NCBI GenBank assembly: GCA_902497215.1
Contig: CABVEH010000106.1
Coordinates: 1 to 5,007 of the forward strand
Direction: 5' to 3'
Source of the DNA: an uncultured Eggerthellaceae bacterium
Lineage (GTDB): Bacteria; Actinomycetota; Coriobacteriia; Coriobacteriales; Eggerthellaceae
Length of the DNA stretch: 5,007 bases
The translations under genes and the position numbers were made by a program. The first letter of the stretch is position 1. Each line of letters starts with the position of its first letter. The notes beneath the pieces are model-generated. The model was given only the letters and a program-made list of their open reading frames with translations. It made no database searches and was not told the origin of the DNA. This document shows, one piece after another, positions 1-5,007 of the stretch.

Positions 1-323
1 CGGGCAACCCCAAGCACGCCGACATCTTCCTCGTCACCGGCTCGGTCAACGAGCAGAACATCGGCGTCGTGAAGGAGATATACGACCAGATGCTCGAGCC
101 CAAGGTCGTCGTGGCCTGCGGCATATGCGCGTGTTCGGGCGGCATCTTCCACGACTGCTACAACGTCATAGGCGGAGTCGACCAGGCCATCCCGGTCGAC
201 GTCTACGCCCCTGGCTGCGCCGTGAGGCCAGAGGCCCTCATCGACGCTATAGTCGAGGGCGTCGCCGTCCTCGACCAGAAGGCACAGGCCATGAAGTCGG
301 GCGAGAAGCCGAGGGAGGACTAG
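1..323 (+). CDS. echC: Ech-type [NiFe] hydrogenase small subunit (NuoB-like), 5' partial
   Basis: This is the C-terminal 106 residues of the hydrogenase small subunit, read in the frame starting at base 3; the start lies upstream of the window. The family is homologous to NuoB of complex I and carries the proximal [4Fe-4S] cluster that passes electrons to the NiFe site of the large subunit. Visible family signatures are NPKHADIFLVTGSV at the left edge, CGICACSGG (bases 117-143), whose central Cys fits the conserved G-x-C position, and YAPGCAVRPEA (about 204-236), which fits the PGCxxRPE motif. The N-terminal Cys pair of the family would be outside the window. Two extra cysteines flank the G-x-C Cys, and another follows in HDC at 156-158. 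The stop is separated by one base from the next start, indicating one operon. Assignment to a group 4/Ech enzyme rather than complex I rests on the downstream large subunit, which keeps both NiFe-binding motifs. Confidence 0.9.
   Translation, partial: GNPKHADIFLVTGSVNEQNIGVVKEIYDQMLEPKVVVACGICACSGGIFHDCYNVIGGVDQAIPVDVYAPGCAVRPEALIDAIVEGVAVLDQKAQAMKSGEKPRED
313..319 (+). promoter_or_regulatory. Ribosome binding site for the NuoC-like subunit
   Basis: GGGAGGA lies 5 bases before the ATG at 325, inside the last codons of the small subunit gene. It fixes the start and suggests translational coupling of the two subunits. Confidence 0.7.
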
Positions 324-324
324 C

Positions 325-906
325 ATGCAGTTCACGAGCGCATTCCACGACATGGCCGCTGGCACGATCCACGCAGACGCTCAGGCGCGCCTGGCGGACG
401 GCTGGCGGTACGTGCAGATACTCGCCGTCAGCAAGGAAGACGGGGTCGACCTCGTCTATTCCTACATGAAGGACGGCTACCTCGACAACATGGTGGTGCA
501 CGACGTCCCGCGCGGGGCGCACGTGCCTTCCATCAGCGACGTCTTCTTGGAGGCGTTCGTCTGCGAGAACGAGATACACGACCTGTTCGGCGTCTCGATA
601 GACGGCATAGCCATCGACTTCCTGGGCAACTTCTACCAGCTGTCCACCGAGAAGCCGATGACGATAATCTCCCCCGAGCAGCTCGCCGAGAGGGAGAAGC
701 AGCGAAAGATAGCTGCAGCCAAGGCCGCCAAGGAGGCGAAGAAGGCCGCCGAGGACGCAGGAGCCACGAAGGGCACAGACGCGGACGCCGACGCCGAGTT
801 CGAGGCCAAGCTTGCCGCCATGGACCCCGAGAAGGCGGCCAAGGTGCGCGCGGCGATGGAGGCCAAGCGAGCCAAGCAGGCACAGGCCGACGGAACGGGG
901 GAGTAG
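325..906 (+). CDS. echD: Ech-type hydrogenase NuoC-like subunit with long charged C-terminal tail
   Basis: This 193-residue protein is the NuoC/30-kDa-like subunit of the hydrogenase peripheral arm. The family has no cofactor and acts as a structural partner of the small and large subunits. The core covers about residues 1-116. Its best signature is ENEIHDLFGVSIDG (81-94), the equivalent of the complex I 30-kDa signature (E-R-E-x-x-D-x-x-G-I), followed by DFLGNFYQL. From about residue 117 the sequence changes to a low-complexity region rich in Ala, Lys, Glu and Asp, probably helical or coiled coil, running to the C-terminus. Ech-type NuoC-like subunits are usually little more than the core, so the tail is unusual. 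The start has a strong ribosome binding site (GGGAGGA, 313-319) 5 bases ahead. It sits between the small and large subunit genes exactly as echD does in ech operons. The family call is secure; the tail's role is unknown. Confidence 0.85.
   Translation: MQFTSAFHDMAAGTIHADAQARLADGWRYVQILAVSKEDGVDLVYSYMKDGYLDNMVVHDVPRGAHVPSISDVFLEAFVCENEIHDLFGVSIDGIAIDFLGNFYQLSTEKPMTIISPEQLAEREKQRKIAAAKAAKEAKKAAEDAGATKGTDADADAEFEAKLAAMDPEKAAKVRAAMEAKRAKQAQADGTGE
897..903 (+). promoter_or_regulatory. Ribosome binding site deciding the large-subunit start
   Basis: GGGGGAG lies 4 bases before the ATG at 908. The open frame extends upstream to another ATG at 812, but that would overlap the NuoC-like gene by 95 bases and add an Arg/Pro-rich leader not found in the family. 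The site supports 908. Confidence 0.65.
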
Positions 907-907
907 C

Positions 908-1996
908 ATGGGCAAGGCATCAGTGATTCCATTCGGCCCGCAGCACCCGGTGCTGCCGGAGCCTCTTCACCTCGATCTGGTGGTCGAGGACGAGACCGTC
1001 GTCGACTGCATACCGCAGATCGGGTTCGTGCACCGCGGGCTCGAGAAGCTTGTTGAAACGCGCGACTACAACCAGTTCATATACGTCGCGGAGCGCATAT
1101 GCGGCATCTGCGCGATGGGACACAGCCTTGGATACGCCGAGACGGTCGAGAGCCTGATGGGCGTCGAGGTCCCCAAGAGGGCCGAATACCTGCGAGTGAT
1201 CTGGCACGAGCTGTCCCGAGTCCATTCCCACCTGCTCTGGCTCGGCCTTGCCGCCGACGCCTTCGGCTTCGAGTCGATGTTCATGCACTGCTGGCGCCTG
1301 CGCGAGCGCATCCTGGACATCTTCGAGAAGACCACAGGCGGAAGGGTCATCCTGTCGGTGGTGTGCGTGGGAGGCGTCGTCCGCGACATCGACACGCAGA
1401 CGCTTAAGGAGATAGTCACAGTGCTCGACGACATCCGCGGCGACTACGAGAAGATCGTGAAGACGCTGCTGACCGACACCTCCGTGAAGAACCGCACCGT
1501 CGGCGTCGGAACCATATCCCGCGAGGAGGCGGCCGCGCTCAGCATGGTCGGGCCGTTCGGCCGCGCCTCAGGGCTTCCCTACGACGTGAGAAGCTTCGGG
1601 AAGGGCGCCTATGGCGACCTCGCCGACTTCCAGCCCATAACGGACGACCAGGGCGACTGCTTCGCGCGCGTGAAGGTGCGCTGCCTCGAGGTGCTGCAGT
1701 CCTTCGACATCGTGAAGGAGCTTGCCGCCAAGATCCCGGACGGCGACATCGCGGTCAAGGTGAAAGGCAACCCAGCAGACGGCGCCCAGGCGTCCAACGT
1801 GCTCGAGCAGCCGCGAGGGGAGTGCTACTACTACGCCCGCGGGAACGGCTCGAAACACCTGGAGCGCATGCGCATGCGCACTCCCACCTCGCAGAACCTT
1901 GCGGGAATGACGGTGGCGCTCAAAGGCTGCGACCTCGCGGACGTGAACATGATCATCCTCACCATCGACCCGTGCATAAGCTGCACTGAAAGGTAG
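908..1996 (+). CDS. echE: Ech-type (group 4) [NiFe] hydrogenase large catalytic subunit
   Basis: This 362-residue protein is the catalytic subunit that holds the NiFe(CN)2CO site and interconverts protons and H2. It is homologous to NuoD of complex I and has the length expected for Ech large subunits. The shared N-terminal GPQHP is at residues 10-14. The first metal motif, RICGICAMGH, is at 63-72 with Cys65 and Cys68. The second, DPCISC, is at 354-359 with Cys356 and Cys359, followed only by TER and the stop. All four Ni/Fe-ligating cysteines are therefore present, which separates it from the NuoD proteins of complex I. There is no C-terminal extension after the second motif, so the usual endopeptidase step of hydrogenase maturation should not be needed; this is known for some Ech and CooH enzymes. 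The start at 908 is chosen by its ribosome binding site and the one-base gap after the NuoC-like gene. In the complex it would accept electrons from ferredoxin through the small and ferredoxin subunits. Confidence 0.93.
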   Translation: MGKASVIPFGPQHPVLPEPLHLDLVVEDETVVDCIPQIGFVHRGLEKLVETRDYNQFIYVAERICGICAMGHSLGYAETVESLMGVEVPKRAEYLRVIWHELSRVHSHLLWLGLAADAFGFESMFMHCWRLRERILDIFEKTTGGRVILSVVCVGGVVRDIDTQTLKEIVTVLDDIRGDYEKIVKTLLTDTSVKNRTVGVGTISREEAAALSMVGPFGRASGLPYDVRSFGKGAYGDLADFQPITDDQGDCFARVKVRCLEVLQSFDIVKELAAKIPDGDIAVKVKGNPADGAQASNVLEQPRGECYYYARGNGSKHLERMRMRTPTSQNLAGMTVALKGCDLADVNMIILTIDPCISCTER

Positions 1997-2000
1997 CGAG

Positions 2001-2372
2001 ATGGGTAGCTTCAGACTTGGCGGAATGACCTTCGGGTCCCTTTTCAAGAAGCCCGAGACGCTTCTGTACCCTTTCCAGAAGAAGGAGCCTTACGCGGGCC
2101 AGAAAGGACACGTCGTCAACGACGTGTCGGGCTGCATACTGTGCGGGATCTGCCAGAAGACGTGCCCGTGCCATTGCATAGAGGTGGACAAGGCTTCGCG
2201 AACGTGGTCCATCGCGCCCTTCATGTGCGTCCAATGCGGAAGCTGCGTGCGGGCATGCCCCACGGGATGCCTGTCGATGAGCCCGGAGTACACCCCGGTC
2301 GCGGCCACCAAGTACTACGACGAGTTCCCGGTGCCCGAAAAGGAGAAGAAGGCGTCGCAGTCGGCATCCTGA
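2001..2372 (+). CDS. echF: Ech-type hydrogenase ferredoxin subunit, 2x[4Fe-4S] (NuoI/HycF-like)
   Basis: This 123-residue iron-sulfur subunit should relay electrons between soluble ferredoxin and the small subunit. It has two classical CxxCxxCxxxCP motifs, at residues 45-56 (Cys45, 48, 51, 55) and 76-87 (Cys76, 79, 82, 86), enough for two [4Fe-4S] clusters. The N-terminal stretch, with FKKPETLLYPF and a YAGQKG segment, resembles the leader seen in Ech and formate hydrogenlyase ferredoxin subunits, where it contacts the partner subunits. Three further cysteines (57, 59 and 90) lie next to the motifs and have no assigned ligand role. The C-terminus is short, charged and Ser-rich. The gene begins 4 bases after the large-subunit stop, with GAAAGG at 1988-1993 as a plausible ribosome binding site. 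It is the last hydrogenase gene, matching the end of the ech operon order. Confidence 0.9.
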   Translation: MGSFRLGGMTFGSLFKKPETLLYPFQKKEPYAGQKGHVVNDVSGCILCGICQKTCPCHCIEVDKASRTWSIAPFMCVQCGSCVRACPTGCLSMSPEYTPVAATKYYDEFPVPEKEKKASQSAS

Positions 2373-2420
2373 GGCAAATGAGGTCTTTTCTCCACATAAG
2401 GCCCACCCTGATGCATGGAC

Positions 2421-2456
2421 TACAAAAAGAGGGTCCCACCTGCTAGAATCTAAGCT
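2421..2456 (+). promoter_or_regulatory. Probable sigma70-type promoter with extended -10
   Basis: TAGAAT at 2444-2449 is preceded by TGC at 2441-2443, giving a full extended -10 (TGnTAnAAT-like). The hexamer 17 bases upstream, TACAAA at 2421-2426, is a poor -35, which an extended -10 can tolerate. A start near 2455-2457 would give a 5' leader of about 40 bases before the TTG start at 2497. The position in the only AT-richer gap supports it. No operator is recognised. Confidence 0.55.
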
Positions 2457-2482
2457 TCAAGAACGTGATTCGAAACATCGCT

Positions 2483-2489
2483 AGGCAGG
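2483..2489 (+). promoter_or_regulatory. Ribosome binding site for the TTG start
   Basis: AGGCAGG lies 7 bases before the TTG at 2497. An in-frame TAG at 2482-2484 closes the frame upstream, so only TTG 2497, TTG 2503 or the ATG at 2605, inside the first membrane helix, could start the protein. Spacing favours 2497. Confidence 0.55.
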
Positions 2490-2496
2490 TTGCGAC

Positions 2497-3138
2497 TTGG
2501 CATTGGCTGCAGTTGAAAACAACGCAGACGAAGAGATATCGAACAAGATCCTGACGGCGCCGAACGTGATCTCGGCCGTCAGGCTGGTTCTCGTGCCGAT
2601 TTACATGTGGCTGCTCTTCAACGGGTACGACGTCGCCGCTCTGGTGCTTTTCTCGATCGCGGCCCTGACCGACTTCGTCGACGGACAGGTCGCAAGGCGC
2701 ACCCACCAGGTCTCGCGCCTCGGGAAGATTCTCGATCCGGCCGTCGACACGGTTTTGATGTTCACCGGCGTGCTGTGCGTCGTGCTCATCGGAAGGCTTC
2801 CCGTCTGGTTCGCTGTGCTCATCATGGCCCGCGAGGCGTTTCTTCTCATAGGCGGGGGAATCCTCATAAAGTGGTACGGCATCACCGTTCCCGTGATCTA
2901 TCCCGGAAAGGTGGCAACCACCCTGCTGTTCGTGGGATTTGCAGGCATATTCCTGAACGCCCCGGTCTTGCCCGGCCTGGGTTTGACCGATGTGGCGTGG
3001 CTCCCTGGGTTCAACGGATCCGATTGCGCCGTCTGGGTCTGGTTCGTCTACGTCGGGCTCGTGCTTCAGATCGCAGTCACGGTGTATTACTGCCGCCAGG
3101 CGTGGGTTAAGCTGGCCGACCGCAGGAAGGCCAGGTAA
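2497..3138 (+). CDS. CDP-alcohol phosphatidyltransferase (PgsA/cardiolipin synthase-like), TTG start
   Basis: This 213-residue integral membrane enzyme should transfer a phosphatidyl group from CDP-diacylglycerol to an alcohol such as glycerol 3-phosphate, a step of phospholipid synthesis. The full family motif D(x)2DG(x)2AR(x)8G(x)3D(x)3D is present at residues 59-84 (Asp59, Asp62, Gly63, Ala66, Arg67, Gly76, Asp80, Asp84); these aspartates bind the metal ions and catalyse transfer. The N-terminal TAPNVISAVRLVLVP matches the PgsA-type start of the first helix. About six hydrophobic segments can be seen, near 24-41, 45-57, 85-99, 103-123, 131-155 and 179-198, as the fold requires. A GKxxT segment at 137-141 also resembles PgsA. 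I cannot settle the acceptor (glycerol phosphate, phosphatidylglycerol or inositol phosphate) by eye, so no symbol is given. It has its own putative promoter and lies 4 bases ahead of the VanW-domain gene, suggesting co-transcription. Confidence 0.88.
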   Translation: MALAAVENNADEEISNKILTAPNVISAVRLVLVPIYMWLLFNGYDVAALVLFSIAALTDFVDGQVARRTHQVSRLGKILDPAVDTVLMFTGVLCVVLIGRLPVWFAVLIMAREAFLLIGGGILIKWYGITVPVIYPGKVATTLLFVGFAGIFLNAPVLPGLGLTDVAWLPGFNGSDCAVWVWFVYVGLVLQIAVTVYYCRQAWVKLADRRKAR

Positions 3139-3142
3139 CGCG

Positions 3143-5007
3143 ATGCCGGGAAGGGACGGTGGGACGCAGCGAAGGCGCGTCCCGGACTCCAGGCATCAGC
3201 AGGCGGCGAGACCGCTCGACCCAGCGGCACGTCGAAGGAACGAAGGACGGCGGGACCCGCATGGGCCGTCGCGCCAGGACGGCTATCGGGGCAACGACCC
3301 CCGTCGATACAACGCCGCGTCGTATCCCCCCAAGCCCAACGGCCGCGTCACCGACGGCCGTTCGCGAACGGAAGGACGCGGCGCGCAGCGCAGCCGTGCA
3401 CAAGGTGCGACCGGCAACCCTCGCCGCAGCGACGGCTCCTTCAAGCCGAAGCCTGCGTCCGCGCCGTTCGCTACGCAAGGTGCGCGCGCAGGGGCTTCCA
3501 AGGCCGTATCGTCCGCTGCTGCTGCGGCAGGTTCGACCCTTTCGTCCATCAGCCGCGCATACTCCTCGCTTTGGCGCAGAAGCAAGCCCGTCGCCATCGG
3601 GCTCGTCGCGATCCTCGTCGTCGCGGTCTTCTCGCTCTTCTCCCTGCTCTCGCCGCATGACCGCATAGCCGACGGAATCCGGGTAGGGGAGATCGACGTC
3701 TCGGGCATGACCGTGGACGAGGCTTCGGCGGCCATAGGCGACAAGTACACGCAGCACCTCAACGCCACCACCGTGTACATCTTCGCCGACGAGGAGACGG
3801 CGAACTCCGCAGACGTCGAGCTTCAGATGATCCAGAACGAGGCGCTTGCCGAGCAGCTTTCCTTCGAGGAGGCGCAGAGCAACAAGAAGCTCTGGATAAC
3901 CTCGGCCGAATCCCTTCAGGCTTCCGTCCCGTCCAAGGACCTCGCACAGGAGGCGCTAGACCTTGGCAACCGGCTTGGGACGCTGGGACGACTGGGGGCA
4001 TCGGAGGAAGACCTTGCGATAACGCCCAGGGCCACCTACGACGAGTCGATGCTGTCGGGGCTCGTGTCCGACATCAACATGGCGCTGGGCTCTCCGGTCG
4101 AGGACTACTCCCTTTCCATCGACGGCGAGGGCGTCTCCGTCGTCGAAGGCCGTGACGGAAGCCAGCTCGACGACAACGAGTTCAAAGGCCGCCTGGACGA
4201 GGCGCTGCTGGTCGACGACTCGGCGCTTCAGAAGTTCGTCGCCGACGTGCGCCCCGCCACCTACAAGATCGACCAGGACGCCGCCGAGCTCGCGAAGTCC
4301 GCCATACAGGAGGCCGTGCCCGGCTCCGTCGAGTTCGTTTCCGAGGAAAAGACCGTGTCGTTCGACCGGCCGACGCTCATGAGCTGGGTCGCAACCAGGG
4401 CAAGCCAGCACGACGGGGCATGGTACCTCGAGCCCTACATCGACGAGGTCAAGGCCTCCAAGGACATCCTCGAAGCCGTCAACGTGCATTCGCTGGGCGA
4501 GGACGTGAACGTTTCCATCGACTTCGGCGACGACGGCTCCATCTGGGTGAACACCAGCAAGGACGTCGCAGTCCCCAACATCGAAGGAGCGCTGGACACG
4601 CTCGACGGCGACCTCTTCGACTCCTACAGAGGCTCCCTGCAGCCGTCCTCCAGCAGCATCGACGGGTCGATAGGGATAACCACGGACGAAGGCAGGTCCG
4701 CGTTCACGCTGGACGAGGCCCTGTCCTACGGGCTCGTGACCGAGTTCTCGTCGTTCACCACCCAGTTCACCAACACGTCCTCCACCGCCAACAGGCGCGA
4801 CAACATCCACTTGGTTTCCGACGCCATAGGGGACACCGTGGCGAAGGCCGACGGGGGCAAGTGGTCGTTCCTCGACCACGCCGGCCCCATGGAGGAGGAA
4901 GACGGGTACAAGGACGCCGGCGTCATAGTCGGAGGCAAGTTCGAACAGGGGGTCGGAGGCGGCGTCTGCCAGGTGGCGACCACGGTGTTCAATGCGGTGT
5001 ACCAGGG
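3143..5007 (+). CDS. Membrane-anchored VanW-domain protein with peptidoglycan-binding-like region, 3' partial
   Basis: An open frame of at least 621 residues runs off the right edge. Residues 1-148 are Arg/Gly/Ser/Pro/Ala-rich, strongly basic and apparently disordered. One transmembrane helix follows at about 149-169, with WRRSK just before it, so the N-terminus should be cytoplasmic and the rest outside. The extracellular part begins with an IRVGEIDVSGMTVDEA segment (about 179-194) typical of YoaR/VanW proteins. It continues with a region resembling the PG_binding_4 domain (GRDGSQLD at 336-343), a Ser-rich linker (502-505) and the start of a VanW domain from about 535. That domain shows RRDNI (551-555) and the diagnostic GGGVCQVATT at 605-614 with Cys609. 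VanW proteins occur in glycopeptide resistance clusters and widely in Gram-positives; their biochemical role is not established. No van genes are nearby, so resistance should not be assumed. The ATG at 3143 is the only ATG before the membrane helix. Confidence 0.88.
   Translation, partial: MPGRDGGTQRRRVPDSRHQQAARPLDPAARRRNEGRRDPHGPSRQDGYRGNDPRRYNAASYPPKPNGRVTDGRSRTEGRGAQRSRAQGATGNPRRSDGSFKPKPASAPFATQGARAGASKAVSSAAAAAGSTLSSISRAYSSLWRRSKPVAIGLVAILVVAVFSLFSLLSPHDRIADGIRVGEIDVSGMTVDEASAAIGDKYTQHLNATTVYIFADEETANSADVELQMIQNEALAEQLSFEEAQSNKKLWITSAESLQASVPSKDLAQEALDLGNRLGTLGRLGASEEDLAITPRATYDESMLSGLVSDINMALGSPVEDYSLSIDGEGVSVVEGRDGSQLDDNEFKGRLDEALLVDDSALQKFVADVRPATYKIDQDAAELAKSAIQEAVPGSVEFVSEEKTVSFDRPTLMSWVATRASQHDGAWYLEPYIDEVKASKDILEAVNVHSLGEDVNVSIDFGDDGSIWVNTSKDVAVPNIEGALDTLDGDLFDSYRGSLQPSSSSIDGSIGITTDEGRSAFTLDEALSYGLVTEFSSFTTQFTNTSSTANRRDNIHLVSDAIGDTVAKADGGKWSFLDHAGPMEEEDGYKDAGVIVGGKFEQGVGGGVCQVATTVFNAVYQ

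Larger units (their letters stand above)
2373..2496 (+). other. Intergenic gap between hydrogenase operon and lipid synthesis gene
   Basis: This is the only sizeable gap in the window. It is clearly less GC-rich than the flanking genes. I find no strong hairpin followed by a T-run. The only candidates are a T4 run at 2386-2389 without a good stem and a weak ACCCT/AGGGT pair (2405-2409 and 2430-2434) with a 20-base loop. It holds the promoter described separately. Confidence 0.6.

Noticed and set aside
812..907. Upstream start for the hydrogenase large subunit
   Set aside because: It would overlap the NuoC-like gene and add an Arg/Pro-rich leader. The ATG at 908 has a ribosome binding site and gives the normal family N-terminus with GPQHP at residue 10.
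247..915. Minus-strand open frame of 222 codons across the NuoC-like gene
   Set aside because: It is a shadow of the plus-strand gene, which has a strong ribosome binding site and the NuoC signature. The Leu/Gly repeats come from the Ala/Lys-rich tail read backwards.
1864..1879. Perfect 16-base palindrome GCGCATGCGCATGCGC
   Set aside because: It is inside the large-subunit gene and encodes an Arg-Met-Arg-Met-Arg stretch before a Thr-Pro that looks family-conserved. Coding explains it, and no copy is seen elsewhere in the window.
2405..2434. ACCCT/AGGGT inverted pair as a terminator
   Set aside because: The stem is only 5 base pairs with a 20-base loop, there is no T-run after it, and it overlaps the likely promoter.
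3358..3371. Perfect 14-base palindrome CCGTTCGCGAACGG
   Set aside because: It is within the coding region of the VanW protein tail. It occurs once and is within chance expectation for GC-rich sequence, so I do not call it an operator.
3159..3668. Plus-strand frame of 169 codons in another phase
   Set aside because: It is Ser/Arg/Pro-rich noise overlapping the disordered tail, with no good ribosome binding site, and it ends inside the membrane-helix coding region.
3107..3757. Minus-strand open frame of 216 codons over the VanW N-terminus
   Set aside because: It is low-complexity and Arg-rich with no family signature. The plus-strand frame continues unbroken into a membrane helix and known domains.
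3956..4879. Minus-strand open frame of 307 codons opposite the VanW-domain gene
   Set aside because: It lies wholly within the plus-strand frame that carries clear VanW family motifs. It has no recognisable domain, and long antisense frames are expected in high-GC DNA.
3143..5007. Reading the VanW-domain gene as a vancomycin-resistance determinant
   Set aside because: VanW domains are common in Gram-positives without resistance, and no ligase, dehydrogenase, dipeptidase or two-component genes of a van cluster are visible.

Overview
The window is a compact, high-GC, all plus-strand stretch with five genes identified by motif (two cut by the window edges) plus one recognised by its context and fold. 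The largest gap without a gene is about 124 bases. High GC, a multi-subunit membrane [NiFe] hydrogenase and a Gram-positive type VanW-domain protein suggest a strictly anaerobic, high-GC Gram-positive bacterium. My best guess is class Coriobacteriia (Eggerthellaceae-like). That placement is inference from gene content and base composition, not from a marker gene.

Region 1 (1-2372) is the 3' part of an energy-converting (group 4, Ech-type) [NiFe] hydrogenase operon, in the order small subunit (NuoB-like, EchC, 5' end missing), NuoC-like subunit (EchD), large catalytic subunit (NuoD-like, EchE) and a two-cluster ferredoxin subunit (EchF). The genes are 1 to 4 bases apart, each start is preceded by a purine-rich ribosome binding site, and the order matches the C-D-E-F half of known ech operons. 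The membrane subunits EchA and EchB would be expected just upstream, outside the window. Together these proteins form the hydrophilic arm that passes electrons between ferredoxin and the NiFe site while the membrane part moves ions. Oddities are a long Ala/Lys/Glu-rich tail on the NuoC-like subunit and a large subunit that ends right after its last metal-binding motif.

Region 2 (2373-2496) is the only real intergenic gap. I see no convincing hairpin terminator, but there is a good extended -10 promoter element (TGC-TAGAAT) that would start a transcript about 40 bases ahead of the next gene.

Region 3 (2497-5007) is a probable two-gene cell-envelope unit. It holds a CDP-alcohol phosphatidyltransferase with a TTG start (phospholipid synthesis, complete catalytic motif) and, 4 bases after its stop, a long open frame that runs off the window. 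That frame encodes a membrane-anchored VanW-domain protein with a basic, apparently disordered cytoplasmic N-terminus of about 148 residues.

I see no CRISPR array, insertion sequence, tRNA or rRNA. I do not see a clearly new system here; the most worthwhile points are the unusual tails on EchD and on the VanW protein.
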